Below, piece after piece: positions 48,371 to 58,361 of a stretch of 64,000 bases of DNA. Numbering within the stretch: the stretch's first letter is position 1; each line of letters opens with the position of its first letter. The notes beneath the pieces are model-generated. The model saw only the letters and a list, made by a program, of their open reading frames with translations, ran no database searches and had not been told where the DNA came from. The translations under genes were made by a program, and so were the position numbers. The stretch spans positions 62,001 through 126,000 of the forward strand of contig NZ_CP118246.1 of NCBI RefSeq assembly GCF_028816455.1, given 5' to 3'. The stretch comes from Devosia algicola. Its GTDB lineage: Bacteria > Pseudomonadota > Alphaproteobacteria > Rhizobiales > Devosiaceae.

Positions 48371-50233
48371 ATGATTACGCGGCTGATGCAATGGTTTGAA
48401 ACCCGACTCAATCCCTATCCCGAGGCCGAACCCTCGGAGCCACCAAAGGGCCTGCTGGCATTTTGCCTGCACTATAGCCATGGCGCCAAAAAATGGTTGG
48501 CCCTGATGGCCAGCGCAGCGGCACTTATTGCCGTCGGCGAGATCGTTCTGTTCGGTTTTGTCGGCGACGTGGTCAATTGGCTGGCCTCGGCCGATCGGTC
48601 GACTTTTATCGAAACCGATGGCTGGAAACTGGCGCTGATGGGGGTATTCGTACTGCTGGTTCTGCCCGGCATTGTCGTGATCAGTACCGCGACCATGCAT
48701 CAAACCCTGTTGGGCAATTTCCCTCATCGTATCCGCTGGATGAGCCACCGCTATCTTATCCGCCAGTCGATGAGCTATTTTCAGGATGAGTTCGCTGGAC
48801 GTATCGGCGCCAAGCTGATGCAGACATCGCTTGCCGTGCGTGAAGTGGTCATGAAACTGCTCGACATGCTGGTCTATGTAGTTGTCTATTTTACCGGCGC
48901 TACCATTTTGGCAGCGAGCAGTGACTGGCGTCTGGCTTTGCCGTTCCTTGCGTGGCTGGCGGGCTATGTCGCCTTGATGGTTTATTTCATTCCCAGGATG
49001 GGCAAAATATCCCAGGCTCAGGCCGATGCGCGCTCGATGATGACCGGTCGCATTGTCGACAGTTACACCAATATCGCCACGGTCAAGCTGTTCTCCCATT
49101 CCAATCGCGAGGAGAAATATGCCCGTCAGGCCATGGATGGCTTTCTTGATACCGTTTATCGCCAGATGCGTCTGGCAACCATACTCAATGTTGCCGTTGT
49201 GTGGCTCAATTCGGCACTGCTGTTCGGGGTCGGCGCTGTTGGAATCTGGCTTTGGTTGATCGGCACCATGACACCGGGTGCCTTGGCCGTATCGCTTGGC
49301 CTCGTCATGCGCTTTCAGGCGATGAGCCAATGGGTCATGTGGGAAATGTCGTCGCTATTTGAAAATATCGGTACGGTTCGGGATGGTATTTCCTCGATAT
49401 CGCTGCCGCGAATGGTCGCCGATAAACCCAATTCACAACCGATCGAGACGGTCAATGGCGATATCAGGTTTGAGAATGTCGCCTTTCACTATGGCAAGGA
49501 AAGCGGGGTCATCGAGGGATTGAACCTGCACATCCGACCCGGCGAGAAAATTGGTCTGGTGGGGCGCTCCGGGGCGGGCAAGTCAACCATCGTCAATCTG
49601 CTGTTGCGATTCTACGATCGGCAGGCAGGCGGTATCCTGATCGATGGTACCGACATTTCAACCGTCACCCAGGATTCGCTGCGTGCCAATATTGGTGTTG
49701 TCACCCAGGATACCTCGCTGCTGCATCGTTCGGTGCGAGAAAATATCGCCTATGGCCGCCCCGACGCAAGCGAGGCAGACATTCGCCACGCCGCTGCGCA
49801 GGCCGAAGCAGATGTTTTCATCGAGACACTGACGGACCCCCATGGGCGTGTCGGCTACGATGCACATGTTGGCGAACGCGGTGTAAAACTGTCCGGTGGT
49901 CAGCGCCAGCGCGTCGCCATTGCGCGGGTCTTGCTTAAAAACGCGCCAATTCTTGTGCTTGACGAAGCGACCTCGGCGCTGGACAGCGAAGTCGAGGCAG
50001 CGATACAGAGCCAGCTGCAAATGCTGATGGCCAACAAGACCGTCATCGCCATTGCGCACCGCCTCTCCACCATAGCCGCCATGGATCGATTGATCGTCTT
50101 GGATGAGGGGCGGATAGTCGAGCAGGGAAGCCACGCCGAACTGCTCGAACTGGGTGGTCACTATGCCCGCCTGTGGCATCGTCAGTCCGGTGGCTTTATC
50201 GATGCCGATACGGTCGAAACGGCGGCGCAATAA
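48371..50233 (+). CDS. ABC exporter, fused membrane and ATPase domains
   Basis: A 620-residue half-transporter of the MsbA/multidrug type. The N-terminal region has six predicted helices (for example LALMASAAALIAVGEIVLFG, LLDMLVYVVVYFTGATIL). The ATPase domain has Walker A GLVGRSGAGKSTIVNLL, signature VKLSGGQRQRVAIARVL, Walker B PILVLDEATSALDSE and H-loop IAIAHRLSTI. Probably a homodimer exporting lipids or drugs; the substrate cannot be read from sequence. Confidence 0.9.
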   Translation: MITRLMQWFETRLNPYPEAEPSEPPKGLLAFCLHYSHGAKKWLALMASAAALIAVGEIVLFGFVGDVVNWLASADRSTFIETDGWKLALMGVFVLLVLPGIVVISTATMHQTLLGNFPHRIRWMSHRYLIRQSMSYFQDEFAGRIGAKLMQTSLAVREVVMKLLDMLVYVVVYFTGATILAASSDWRLALPFLAWLAGYVALMVYFIPRMGKISQAQADARSMMTGRIVDSYTNIATVKLFSHSNREEKYARQAMDGFLDTVYRQMRLATILNVAVVWLNSALLFGVGAVGIWLWLIGTMTPGALAVSLGLVMRFQAMSQWVMWEMSSLFENIGTVRDGISSISLPRMVADKPNSQPIETVNGDIRFENVAFHYGKESGVIEGLNLHIRPGEKIGLVGRSGAGKSTIVNLLLRFYDRQAGGILIDGTDISTVTQDSLRANIGVVTQDTSLLHRSVRENIAYGRPDASEADIRHAAAQAEADVFIETLTDPHGRVGYDAHVGERGVKLSGGQRQRVAIARVLLKNAPILVLDEATSALDSEVEAAIQSQLQMLMANKTVIAIAHRLSTIAAMDRLIVLDEGRIVEQGSHAELLELGGHYARLWHRQSGGFIDADTVETAAQ

Positions 50234-50238
50234 AACAG

Positions 50239-50270
50239 GCGCTGGGGACTATCGTAGAGGCTCCCAGCGC
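50239..50270 (+). terminator. Hairpin downstream of the ABC exporter gene
   Basis: GCGCTGGG (50239-50246) pairs exactly with CCCAGCGC (50263-50270), with a 16-base loop, starting 5 bases after the exporter stop. No T tract. Plausible terminator or mRNA end-protecting hairpin. The loop contains AGAGGCTC, which may itself carry one of the extra bases. Confidence 0.5.
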
Positions 50271-50428
50271 TCCTCGCAGGACGGTTGGCGCCGTGCGAAA
50301 TGCAATTTTGTCCCATTGGAAACCGGTTCACTATCGCCTAATAGTGCGATGAAATCGATTGCATGGGACGGCTCAGCTTGAGCCACCAAACAGACCGGAT
50401 ACCAAATATCCGGTGGGGGGAGCGTAAA

Positions 50429-52926
50429 TTGGTTCAAATTGTTGCGCCCGATGGCGCCAATATCAGCTATTCGGTGTTGGATCTGGCAGGCACCTATAGC
50501 CTCTCATCGCCCATTCATAAAACCAATGCCAAGATTGACCTGCCCGGCGACGTGCACACCGCGCTGCTCGCCAATGGTGAAATTCCCGATCCCTATTTCG
50601 CCAGCAACGAAAAGGCAGTCATGTGGGTCAATGAAAGAGCTTGGGCGGTCGAGCGCCAATTTGTCGCCACGCCCGACCAGATCAACGGCTATCTGACACT
50701 GACGCTGTCTGAGATTGACTGCATCGCCAAGGTCTTTCTAAATGGTGAAGCCATTGCCTCGGCCCAAAACGCCTTTATCCGCTATGACATCGACGTCAGC
50801 GGCAAGGTGCTGGAGGGCAAAAATACCCTGCGCATCGAATTCGGCATTACCCGCGATGTCGCCAAGGCGCGGGCCGAGGCGCATCCATTTCCAATTCCCT
50901 TTACCAATAATTACAAGACCAACGGCCTTGCCGGCATTCACATGAACTTTGTGCGCAAGGCCGCCTGTCACGCCGGTTGGGATTGGGGCATTTGCCTGAT
51001 GCCGATTGGTGTCTATGGCACAATGAGCCTGCGAAAGTCTCGACTGGCGCGGCAGGACAGCGTTCAAGTCGATCAGAACCATTCAAAGCGTGCGGTGGAA
51101 CTGACTATCAAGACCAGCGTCTTCGCCTTCGCCAGTGGCGACATTGAACTCACCCACACTATTGGTGGACAGACCGTCGCCGACAAGGTGTCGGTGTCGA
51201 TGGGTGAGAATGTCTTTCACCACACTGTCACAATCAAAGACCCTGATTTGTGGTGGCCGGCCGGGCAGGGCGGTCAGCCACTTTATGAACTCACCACCGA
51301 ACTGGACGGCGAAAAGACCGTGCGAAAACTCGGCTTGCGCAAGGCTCGAATGGGTCGTTGAAAAGGACGCCATCGACCACACCTTCAAGTGCCGCGTCAA
51401 TGGTCGCGACATAACCATGATGGGTGCCAATTGGATTCCGGCAGACGCCATTCCCAGCCGCATCACGCCCGCGGTGGTGCGCGACCTGCTCGAGAGCGCC
51501 AAAGCGGCCAATATGAACATGTTGCGCATCTGGGGTGGCGGCCAGTACGAACCCGACTATTTTTACGAGCTATGCGACGAACTTGGCATTCTCATCTGGC
51601 ATGATTTCATGTTTGCCTGCATGAGCTATCCGTCCGATCGCGAATTCCTCGACGATGTGCGTGTCGAAATCACCCAACAGCTGCGACGCCTCTCCCACCA
51701 CGCCTGCATTGCGCTGTGGTGCGGGGACAACGAGGTCATCGGATCATTGGGATGGTATCCCGAAACCATGGCGGCGCCGGAACGCTATGTTGCCAATTAT
51801 GACCGGCTGAATTCCATGCTGGGTCGCATTGTAGAGGACGAGGACCCGGCACGTCGGTTCTGGCCATCGTCACCCTCCATGGGCTATCTGGATTTCTCCG
51901 ACGGTTGGCATGCCGATACGCGCGGCGATACTCACTATTGGGATGTTTGGCACTCAGCCAAACCATTTGAAGCCTATCGCACGGTCAATCCACGTTTTGC
52001 TTCTGAATTTGGTTTTCAGTCGTTCACCTCAATGAATGTCATCGAGACATTTGCCGAGCCCAAGGATCGCAATCCCTCCTCACCGGTGATGGAAAATCAC
52101 CAGCGCAATGAGGGCGGCAATGCGCGCATTCTTGAAACCATGACGCGCTATTTCCGCTTTCCCTCAAATTTTGATCAGATGGTTTTCCTGTCCCAGATAC
52201 AACAGGGGCTGGCGATCAAGACCGCCATTGAATATTGGCGATCCACCAAACCGCGCTGTATGGGCACGCTGTACTGGCAGATCAACGACATCTGGCCTGT
52301 CGCCAGTTGGGCGAGTCTGGACTATGGCGGGCAATGGAAATTGCTGCACTATATGGCCAAGCGTTTTTACCTGCCGATTAGTGTGGTGGCGGTACCCGAT
52401 CCGGAGACTGGCGACATCGTCCTGCGCGGCATCAATGACACCGCCGACAAGGCCGGGGTTTTGCTCGACCTTTTGGCCGTCAAGATATCGGGGGGCGAAC
52501 GTGTGCTTCACACCGGCCAAACCTCTATTGGCGTCAATGCGGCCAAGGACCTGTATGCCGTTGCCAAAGGCGATCTGGCCGCGGACGAATTTTTATTCTT
52601 CGGCTGGAGAGACGCCGACGGTAACTTGCTCGGGGAAAACGACTTTTTCCCCACCGCCTACAAAAATTACGAGGCTACCCCAACCCAAGATCAAGGCGAA
52701 ATGGTCAAGCAATAATGGCCAGCAGGTGTTGAGCTTGACCACTGATGCGCCCGCCCTGTTCGTCACCGCGACCGTCGATCTGCCCGGCTATTTTTCGGAC
52801 AATGCGATAACACTCCTGCCCGGCCGGACCGCCAAACTGCGGTTTACCGCGCGCCATGGGAACAAAATATCGGCGAAAAAATTGGCCAGTTCACTCAAAT
52901 TGAGAAATCTGGCGGAGACATTTTAG
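50429..52926 (+). CDS. GH2 beta-mannosidase-like glycosidase, two apparent frameshifts
   Basis: About 830 residues after correction. The N-terminal sugar-binding domain contains [20 protein letters not shown] and the conserved [15 protein letters not shown]. The TIM barrel has [34 protein letters not shown] (acid/base Glu of NE) and [13 protein letters not shown] (nucleophile Glu). The start is TTG 50429 behind GGGGGGAG at 50415-50422. Breaks lie at 51343-51344 (AAGGCTC; corrected [15 protein letters not shown]) and 52673-52674 (GAGGCTACC for GAGCTACC; corrected [20 protein letters not shown]), followed by the beta-sandwich tail. The second site is the only AGCTA among the breaks. Probably cytoplasmic, as no signal peptide is seen. 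Confidence 0.85.
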
Positions 52927-53056
52927 CCGCTTGCCTGCGCGATTTGCATTAATTGGCGTGGCGGCACCAAACTTCTGTCCCCTGGCGGACATTTGGCGTT
53001 GACTTCTGACCACTGGTCAACATTTCTGGCTCTGGTCCCGCAAAACCGGATATGAC

Positions 53057-53971
53057 ATGACACCCAGCATCGCGCCACCCATGGAGCGCCGCCTCCTTGG
53101 AATCGGCTTGGTGATGCTGGCGTTTTTCCTGTTTACCGGTATTGATACCTCGGCCAAATGGCTGGGCCTGTCAGGTATTTCGGCCATTCAGATCGTCTTT
53201 GTGCGCTATGGCATCCATTTGGCGTTGGCCTCCGCCATCAGCTTTCCGCGTTATGGCCTGGGCTTGATCCGCACGAACAATTTGGGCCTGCAGATCCTTC
53301 GGGCGCTCGCCTTGCTTGGAATGTCGCTTAGCAATTTTATCGCCGTTCAATACCTGCCGCTGACCGTAACCGGGGCAATTGGTTTCACCATGCCATTGAT
53401 CCTTTGCGCCTTGTCGGTGCCAATTCTCGGTGAGACGGTTGGCCCGCGGCGCTGGACAGCAATCGGCGTTGGTTTTGTTGGCATTCTGATTATTGTGCGG
53501 CCTGGTGGCGAAGCCTTCCACCCCGCCGCGTTCCTTAGTGTCGCCGCCGCCTTTTTCTCTGCCTTCTATTTCCTGCTTACCCGCCGTTTGGCTGGTGTCG
53601 ATTCCGCCGCGACCCAGCAATTTTATGTGGCCATATTTGCGACGATCGTGCTCGCCCCCTTTGCACTCGCAAATTGGGCTTGGCCTGACAATATGGGGGC
53701 GTGGATTGCGTTTTTCGCTATTGGCCTGTTCGGGTTTTTTGGCCATCAACTGGCCACCATTGCCCATCGCTTCGCGCCCGCTTCGGTGCTGGCACCATTT
53801 TCCTATTTCCAGATATTGTTTCTGACCGCGTCAAGCTGGCTAATTTTCAATCAGCCACCCGATATCTGGCTGTTTATTGGCGCCCCCATCGTTATCTGCA
53901 GCGGCATGTATATCTGGCTGCGCGAGCGGTCTCTGGCCAAGCCGGTCACCCCAATTGCCGAACCGCGCTAG
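53057..53971 (+). CDS. EamA/DMT-family transporter
   Basis: A 304-residue protein with about ten transmembrane helices in two EamA repeats (GIGLVMLAFFLFTGIDTSAK opening repeat 1; FLSVAAAFFSAFYFLLTRRL opening repeat 2). Drug/metabolite transporter superfamily, substrate unknown. Isolated, with 130 bases upstream and 214 bases downstream free of genes. Confidence 0.85.
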   Translation: MTPSIAPPMERRLLGIGLVMLAFFLFTGIDTSAKWLGLSGISAIQIVFVRYGIHLALASAISFPRYGLGLIRTNNLGLQILRALALLGMSLSNFIAVQYLPLTVTGAIGFTMPLILCALSVPILGETVGPRRWTAIGVGFVGILIIVRPGGEAFHPAAFLSVAAAFFSAFYFLLTRRLAGVDSAATQQFYVAIFATIVLAPFALANWAWPDNMGAWIAFFAIGLFGFFGHQLATIAHRFAPASVLAPFSYFQILFLTASSWLIFNQPPDIWLFIGAPIVICSGMYIWLRERSLAKPVTPIAEPR

Positions 53972-54185
53972 AAGCGGTCAGGCGACATATGCCCCGGCCG
54001 ATCAGGACCTATTTTCGCCATTATGGAAATAACCTGTAACGGGTGCGGACATTTCCAGACATAGTTGAACCATATTGTCCGGCGTCCGGTTCAAGTCATT
54101 CTGACCCGATAGTGATGGAGCCGGATCGGCGCGACCTCGGTTTATGATGCATTAGTGCCAAATTGCCATGTAAGGAAATTCGCCC

Positions 54186-54891
54186 ATGACTGACTATTCG
54201 GATCTCAATGCAGTGTTCTTGAACTGCAGTCTGAAGCGCTCGTCTGAGACGTCGCACACCCAGACCCTGATGGATGTTTCCAAGGCAATCATGCAAACCA
54301 ACGGTGTATCCACCCAAACCATCAGGGTCGCGGACTATGAGGTGCCGCCCGGTGTCTATCCCGACATGACCGAACACGGTTGGCCAAAGGACGATTGGCC
54401 CGCGATCCAGGAGAAGGTCATGGCGGCCGAAATCCTGATCATCGGCACGCCGATATGGCTGGGCGACAAATCCTCGATCTGCACCAGCGCCATCGAGCGG
54501 CTTTATGGTTATTCGGGCAAGGCTCAACCAAGCGGGGCAATACGCCTATTACGGTCGCGCAGGGGGCTGCATCATCACCGGCAACGAAGATGGTATCAAG
54601 CATTGCGCCATGAACATCCTCTATTCGCTGCAACATCTGGGCTATGTCATTCCCCCGCAGGCCGACGCAGGCTGGATCGGTGAGGCCGGGCCCGGCCCGT
54701 CATATGGTGACGATGGTAAGGTGGGGCTGGACAATGAATTTACCCAGCGCAACACCACCTTCATGACTTGGAACCTGTTGCATCTGGCTCGCATGCTCAA
54801 GGACGCGGGCGGCATTCCAGCCCATGGCAATCAGCGCCCCGCCTGGGACAAGGGCGAACGTTTTGATCATCCAAACCCCGAATACAGGTGA
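54186..54891 (+). CDS. Flavodoxin-like NAD(P)H-dependent FMN reductase, one apparent frameshift
   Basis: About 234 residues after correction. The flavodoxin-like fold begins with LNAVFLNCSLKRSSETSHTQ (phosphate-binding loop) and includes AAEILIIGTPIWLGDKSS and a RAGGCIITGNEDGIKHC segment. The frame breaks at 54521-54522 (AAGGCTC). Correction gives YGYSGKLNQAGQYAYYGR. The stop overlaps the GTG of the hydrolase-OsmC gene. Probably reduces quinones or flavins; may be part of an oxidative-stress pair with its neighbour. Confidence 0.85.
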
Positions 54892-56144
54892 CGGCGATGC
54901 CCACGGAAGAATTTTCGTTCACCAATGCGAATGGCGAGCAGCTATCGGGTCGTCTGGAACTCAGTGATACCCCAGCCCACAGCTACGCCGTTTTTGCCCA
55001 CTGCTTTACCTGCGACAAAACCTCGCTTGCCGCCACGCGCATATCACGACGCTTGGCGGACACCGGGATTGGCGTGCTGCGCTTCGATTTTACCGGACTG
55101 GGCGACAGCGAAGGCGAGTTCGGCAGCGGACTATCGCGCGACCGAACTGACATAATTGCGGCGGTCGAAGCGATGGCCTCGACCGGTCGGAAAGTGGAAT
55201 TGCTGGTTGGCCATAGTTTTGGCGGCGCTGCGGTGCTGTCTGCGGCCACCGCGCTCGCCGATGTTACCGCGGTCGCCGTTTTGGGTGCCCCGTTTGAGCC
55301 TGAACATGTTCTGACCCACGTAAAGTCGGATTCTGAACCCAATGACCAGGGGCGAGTACCCGTCAATATCGGCGGTCGGGCCTTCAATCTGGCGCCCGAA
55401 TTCGCCCGCGATCTCGCCCAATATGATGCAGGCGCCGAAATCGCCAGACTGGGCAAGGCATTGTTGATCCTGCACTCACCGACGGACAAGGTTGTGTCTG
55501 TGGACAACGCCACCGGAATTTATACAGCCGCCCGTCACCCCAAAAGCTTTATATCGCTCGACGATGCCGACCATTTGCTGACGCGCCGCCGCGATGCCGA
55601 ATATGCCGCCGATTGCCTGTCGGCATGGGCAACACGATATGTCACCAGGCCAGCGCCTGCCAAAGCCGTGGACTTGCCCCAAGGCGACGCGGTAACTGTC
55701 ACCGAGACGGGTGCCGGCAAATTTCAGGTTCAGATTGCGACCTCATCGGGCGGCTTTTTGGCTGATGAACCAGTCAGTGTCGGCGGCATGGCCAGCGGTC
55801 CAACACCTTACGGGTTGGTCTCGGCCGGGCTTGGCGCGTGCACGGTGATGACGCTGCGGCTTTACGCCGACCGCAAAAATATGCCGATAACCGGCATACG
55901 AGCCGAGGTCGTCCACAATGGCAAAGGTCAGGATGGCCGAGACGAATTCGACCGCCAGATCAGTTATGATGGCGAGTTAAATGCCGACCAGCACGAAAGC
56001 CTCATGCACATTGCCGACAAATGCCCGGTTCACAGAACGCTTGAAGCAAGTTCTGCGGTCATAACGCGGTCAGTGGCCGAATTCACTCCCTGTCCGGACA
56101 CTGCCGCGGACCATTCCCAGGCAATGGACGAGGCGTGCCGCTAA
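54888..56144 (+). CDS. Bifunctional alpha/beta hydrolase - OsmC fusion protein
   Basis: A 418-residue fusion. The N-terminal alpha/beta hydrolase has nucleophile Ser in LLVGHSFGGAAVLSA, an Asp in LHSPTDKVVSVDNA and His in LDDADHLLTRR. The C-terminal OsmC-like domain (from about residue 265) has the peroxidatic-type cysteines in VSAGLGACTVMTLRLYADRK and IADKCPVHRTLE. OsmC proteins reduce organic hydroperoxides. GTG 54888 overlaps the flavoprotein stop; ATG 54897 is an alternative start. The coupling suggests a shared thiol/redox role. Confidence 0.9.
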   Translation: MTAMPTEEFSFTNANGEQLSGRLELSDTPAHSYAVFAHCFTCDKTSLAATRISRRLADTGIGVLRFDFTGLGDSEGEFGSGLSRDRTDIIAAVEAMASTGRKVELLVGHSFGGAAVLSAATALADVTAVAVLGAPFEPEHVLTHVKSDSEPNDQGRVPVNIGGRAFNLAPEFARDLAQYDAGAEIARLGKALLILHSPTDKVVSVDNATGIYTAARHPKSFISLDDADHLLTRRRDAEYAADCLSAWATRYVTRPAPAKAVDLPQGDAVTVTETGAGKFQVQIATSSGGFLADEPVSVGGMASGPTPYGLVSAGLGACTVMTLRLYADRKNMPITGIRAEVVHNGKGQDGRDEFDRQISYDGELNADQHESLMHIADKCPVHRTLEASSAVITRSVAEFTPCPDTAADHSQAMDEACR

Positions 56145-56159
56145 GGCGCGGTAACTACC

Positions 56160-56573
56160 TTAACCAGTCCGCGCTGCCGTGTTGTCAGGCGCGCGCTGGC
56201 GCCCGGTACCAATGGCGACAAGACTGGTGAACGCCGCCAGACCGACCAGCCATCCATCATACCAGAATCGACCGGCCAGCCCATTCTCGGCATAGGATGC
56301 TGTGAACTCGGCCTTGCCGAAATAGGCGGCCAACCCACCAGCGATCAATGTCACGATGACCAACCCCAAGGCGAGTTTCCGGGATACGCGCAACCACCAC
56401 ACGACCAACCCCACCGCCACCCCGGCTATTGCCCCTATCCACGAGGCAGATTGCGCCCACCAAGGGTGCGCCCCGAGAAACGTGACTAATCCCGAATAGC
56501 CAAGAACCAGAGTGATGGCCGCTGCCAGCAATAGCGCGTACGGCAAGGATAGACGCATGGTATTAGTCCTCAT
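56160..56573 (-). CDS. Small integral membrane protein of unknown function
   Basis: A 137-residue protein (alternative start ATG 56558, MRLSLPYALLLAAAITLVLG) with four hydrophobic segments. These include WIGAIAGVAVGLVVWWL, LGLVIVTLIAGGLAAYFG and a last one WLVGLAAFTSLVAIG. No family recognised. It is the last gene of the minus-strand run that begins with the rhodanese. Confidence 0.6.
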   Translation of the reverse strand: MRTNTMRLSLPYALLLAAAITLVLGYSGLVTFLGAHPWWAQSASWIGAIAGVAVGLVVWWLRVSRKLALGLVIVTLIAGGLAAYFGKAEFTASYAENGLAGRFWYDGWLVGLAAFTSLVAIGTGRQRAPDNTAARTG

Positions 56574-56601
56574 GAATATCGTGTGTCGGAAAGCGTGGCG
56601 G

Positions 56602-57585
56602 TCATTGAACGATCATCACGTCGGGGTAGAATACATGGGCGACAAAGGCGAATGTCAGATCGTGAACCACATCGGCACCATCCTTGGTAACCATTACAGT
56701 GCCAATATCGCGACCCTGTTGGATGCTTGAGGAGTCAAGCGCTGATGCGACCCCGTCCTGATACGTTACGACATAGCCGTCGTGCTCATATCCCGATTGT
56801 CGGACACGCTCGAGGCTAACAATGATCGGCTCGGCACCGGTGTCGACCACAACGACATGGGCCATGGCGGCAATGTCGGCAGGCAACTCCCCACGAAACA
56901 GGAATGGCCGCTCGGCGGTGTCGTAGCTTTGATAAGGATTATTGCCATAGGGACGGAAATTGGGATCATTCGGGACCAGAACCTGGCCCTTGGGATGTGC
57001 TTGTTTGAACTTTTCAAACGAAACAATCCGCGACGGCAGCTTCTTAAGGGCGCTGCCGGTCAATTCGCCGACGATGGCATCGCCTGAAAATTGTTGCCAC
57101 CAGCTTTGGGTGGTGCGGTCGTACATGATCAGGTCGGAGTGGCGTAATTTGCCACTGGTGCCGAATGCCAGGGTTTCCGCGTCGAGGCGCCGGTCGAACA
57201 CAATGGCGGCATTGCAAAGCGGACAATAGGTGACGGCAACCGGTATATCGTCGATCGTGTCATTGACGATTTCATGCCAGATCAATACCCGCAGCGGATA
57301 GGCGCGGCTCTCCCCTTCAATGGGAAACTCGATAACCGGTTCACGCCCGTCAATATCGGTAATCTCGTCCGCTGCTGAAAATGTCGGATTATCGATTGAC
57401 GGAATGCCATCGCGCGGTGGCCCGCCGGAAATGATTTCCGACAGATCAATGCTTGTCTTGGAAAAATCTGTGCTCCAGCCTTCGCTGGTCCAGGTGTCTA
57501 TCTGGGCATGGGTCAAGTTGACCGATACAAGATAAATCAGGCACGCCAACGCTATGGCAGGATTAATCTGGTGATTGCGTTCCAT
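56602..57585 (-). CDS. DUF3179 domain-containing secreted protein
   Basis: About 327 residues from ATG 57585, with a signal peptide (PAIALACLIYLVSVNLTHA). Conserved DUF3179 features are ISGGPPRDGIPSIDNPTF, YPLRVLIWHEIVND and the cysteine pair VTYCPLCNAAIVFDR, then DRTTQSWWQQFSGDAIVGEL. Function unknown; the CPLC pair and periplasmic location suggest a redox or metal role. An upstream in-frame start at 57633 is less likely because it precedes the signal sequence by charged residues. Confidence 0.85.
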   Translation of the reverse strand: MERNHQINPAIALACLIYLVSVNLTHAQIDTWTSEGWSTDFSKTSIDLSEIISGGPPRDGIPSIDNPTFSAADEITDIDGREPVIEFPIEGESRAYPLRVLIWHEIVNDTIDDIPVAVTYCPLCNAAIVFDRRLDAETLAFGTSGKLRHSDLIMYDRTTQSWWQQFSGDAIVGELTGSALKKLPSRIVSFEKFKQAHPKGQVLVPNDPNFRPYGNNPYQSYDTAERPFLFRGELPADIAAMAHVVVVDTGAEPIIVSLERVRQSGYEHDGYVVTYQDGVASALDSSSIQQGRDIGTVMVTKDGADVVHDLTFAFVAHVFYPDVMIVQ

Positions 57586-57742
57586 GTACCCAAACTCCAT
57601 TTTGTGCACCTGGCTGCGGGGCTGCCGGGACATTTTGGCGGGATATATAGGACATTCGTTCGCGCAGCGTCCAAGGTTACAAAGTCACCGGATGGCCTTA
57701 CATGTGCTGTTGATTTTCGGGCGCTGGTTGCACGCAGGCGAA

Positions 57743-58354
57743 TTAGTCCGCCAGTACCGCTTTTGCCTTGACCGATAGATTGATGGTCAATTCAGAGGCC
57801 ACTTCCAGTGTTCTGTCAGCCCGCGCCACATCGGGCGCAGCAGCGGACAGGCCCGCGATTGCCCGATCGCGCCGCCGGATCAGTTCGGCGATTTCGTCCT
57901 GGTAAAGCGCGATGATCGCCGTTAGCCAACGGTTGACCAGATAGGATGGGCGGCCCATCTGCACGTCGAATTTTTCCAGTAGATCAACTGTAGCAGCCGC
58001 GTCCGCCCAATCGTCGCCAACCACCCAGTGATTGACGGTGAACAACCGCACCAGTTTGCCAAATGGATCGACGCCGATGGCGACGAGGTGGTGAATGGGC
58101 CCTTTGGCGCCCGCTGGCCGCACAAAGCAATGAAAATGGCCATGTTCACGCGCATCGGGCTGCGGGTCGTGACAGTGATAGTACCATTGAGCGCCACTAT
58201 CTGGATCAAATACGTCCCCGGGCGGGTAATGGCTCCAACTCGTTATCGGATCTGAACCGCGCAGCGTTTCCAGCAAGACGTTGTCACCCGACTTGGCAAG
58301 CGTTGCCTCGCAGAACAGGGCTTCCTGGGCGGCGCGGGCCTGATCGTGTTGCAT
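57743..58354 (-). CDS. His-rich protein of unknown function, DUF6969-like (tentative)
   Basis: About 203 residues from ATG 58354 (MQHDQARAAQEALFCEATLA). A core rich in His and aromatic residues, WYYHCHDPQPDAREHGHFHC, continues as FVRP, then IHHLVAIGVDPFGK and FTVNHWVVGDDW. The clustered HCHD, HGHFHC and HH look like a metal-binding or catalytic site. The C-terminal third is helical (AIIALYQDEIAELIRRRDRA). It begins 7 bases after the stop of the Cys-repeat gene and is probably translated with it. From memory it resembles a family named DUF6969; I am not certain. The frame is open further upstream, but that part merely mirrors the repeat gene. Confidence 0.65.
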   Translation of the reverse strand: MQHDQARAAQEALFCEATLAKSGDNVLLETLRGSDPITSWSHYPPGDVFDPDSGAQWYYHCHDPQPDAREHGHFHCFVRPAGAKGPIHHLVAIGVDPFGKLVRLFTVNHWVVGDDWADAAATVDLLEKFDVQMGRPSYLVNRWLTAIIALYQDEIAELIRRRDRAIAGLSAAAPDVARADRTLEVASELTINLSVKAKAVLAD

Positions 58355-58361
58355 TGGCGGC

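Noticed and set aside
48209..49330. Long minus-strand open frame over the ABC exporter gene
   Set aside because: Antisense shadow: no motif, low-complexity His/Gln composition, and the plus-strand frame has all ABC motifs.
57508..57771. Small plus-strand ORF antisense to the start of the DUF3179 gene
   Set aside because: It lies over the signal-peptide region and intergenic gap, with no RBS and no recognisable features.
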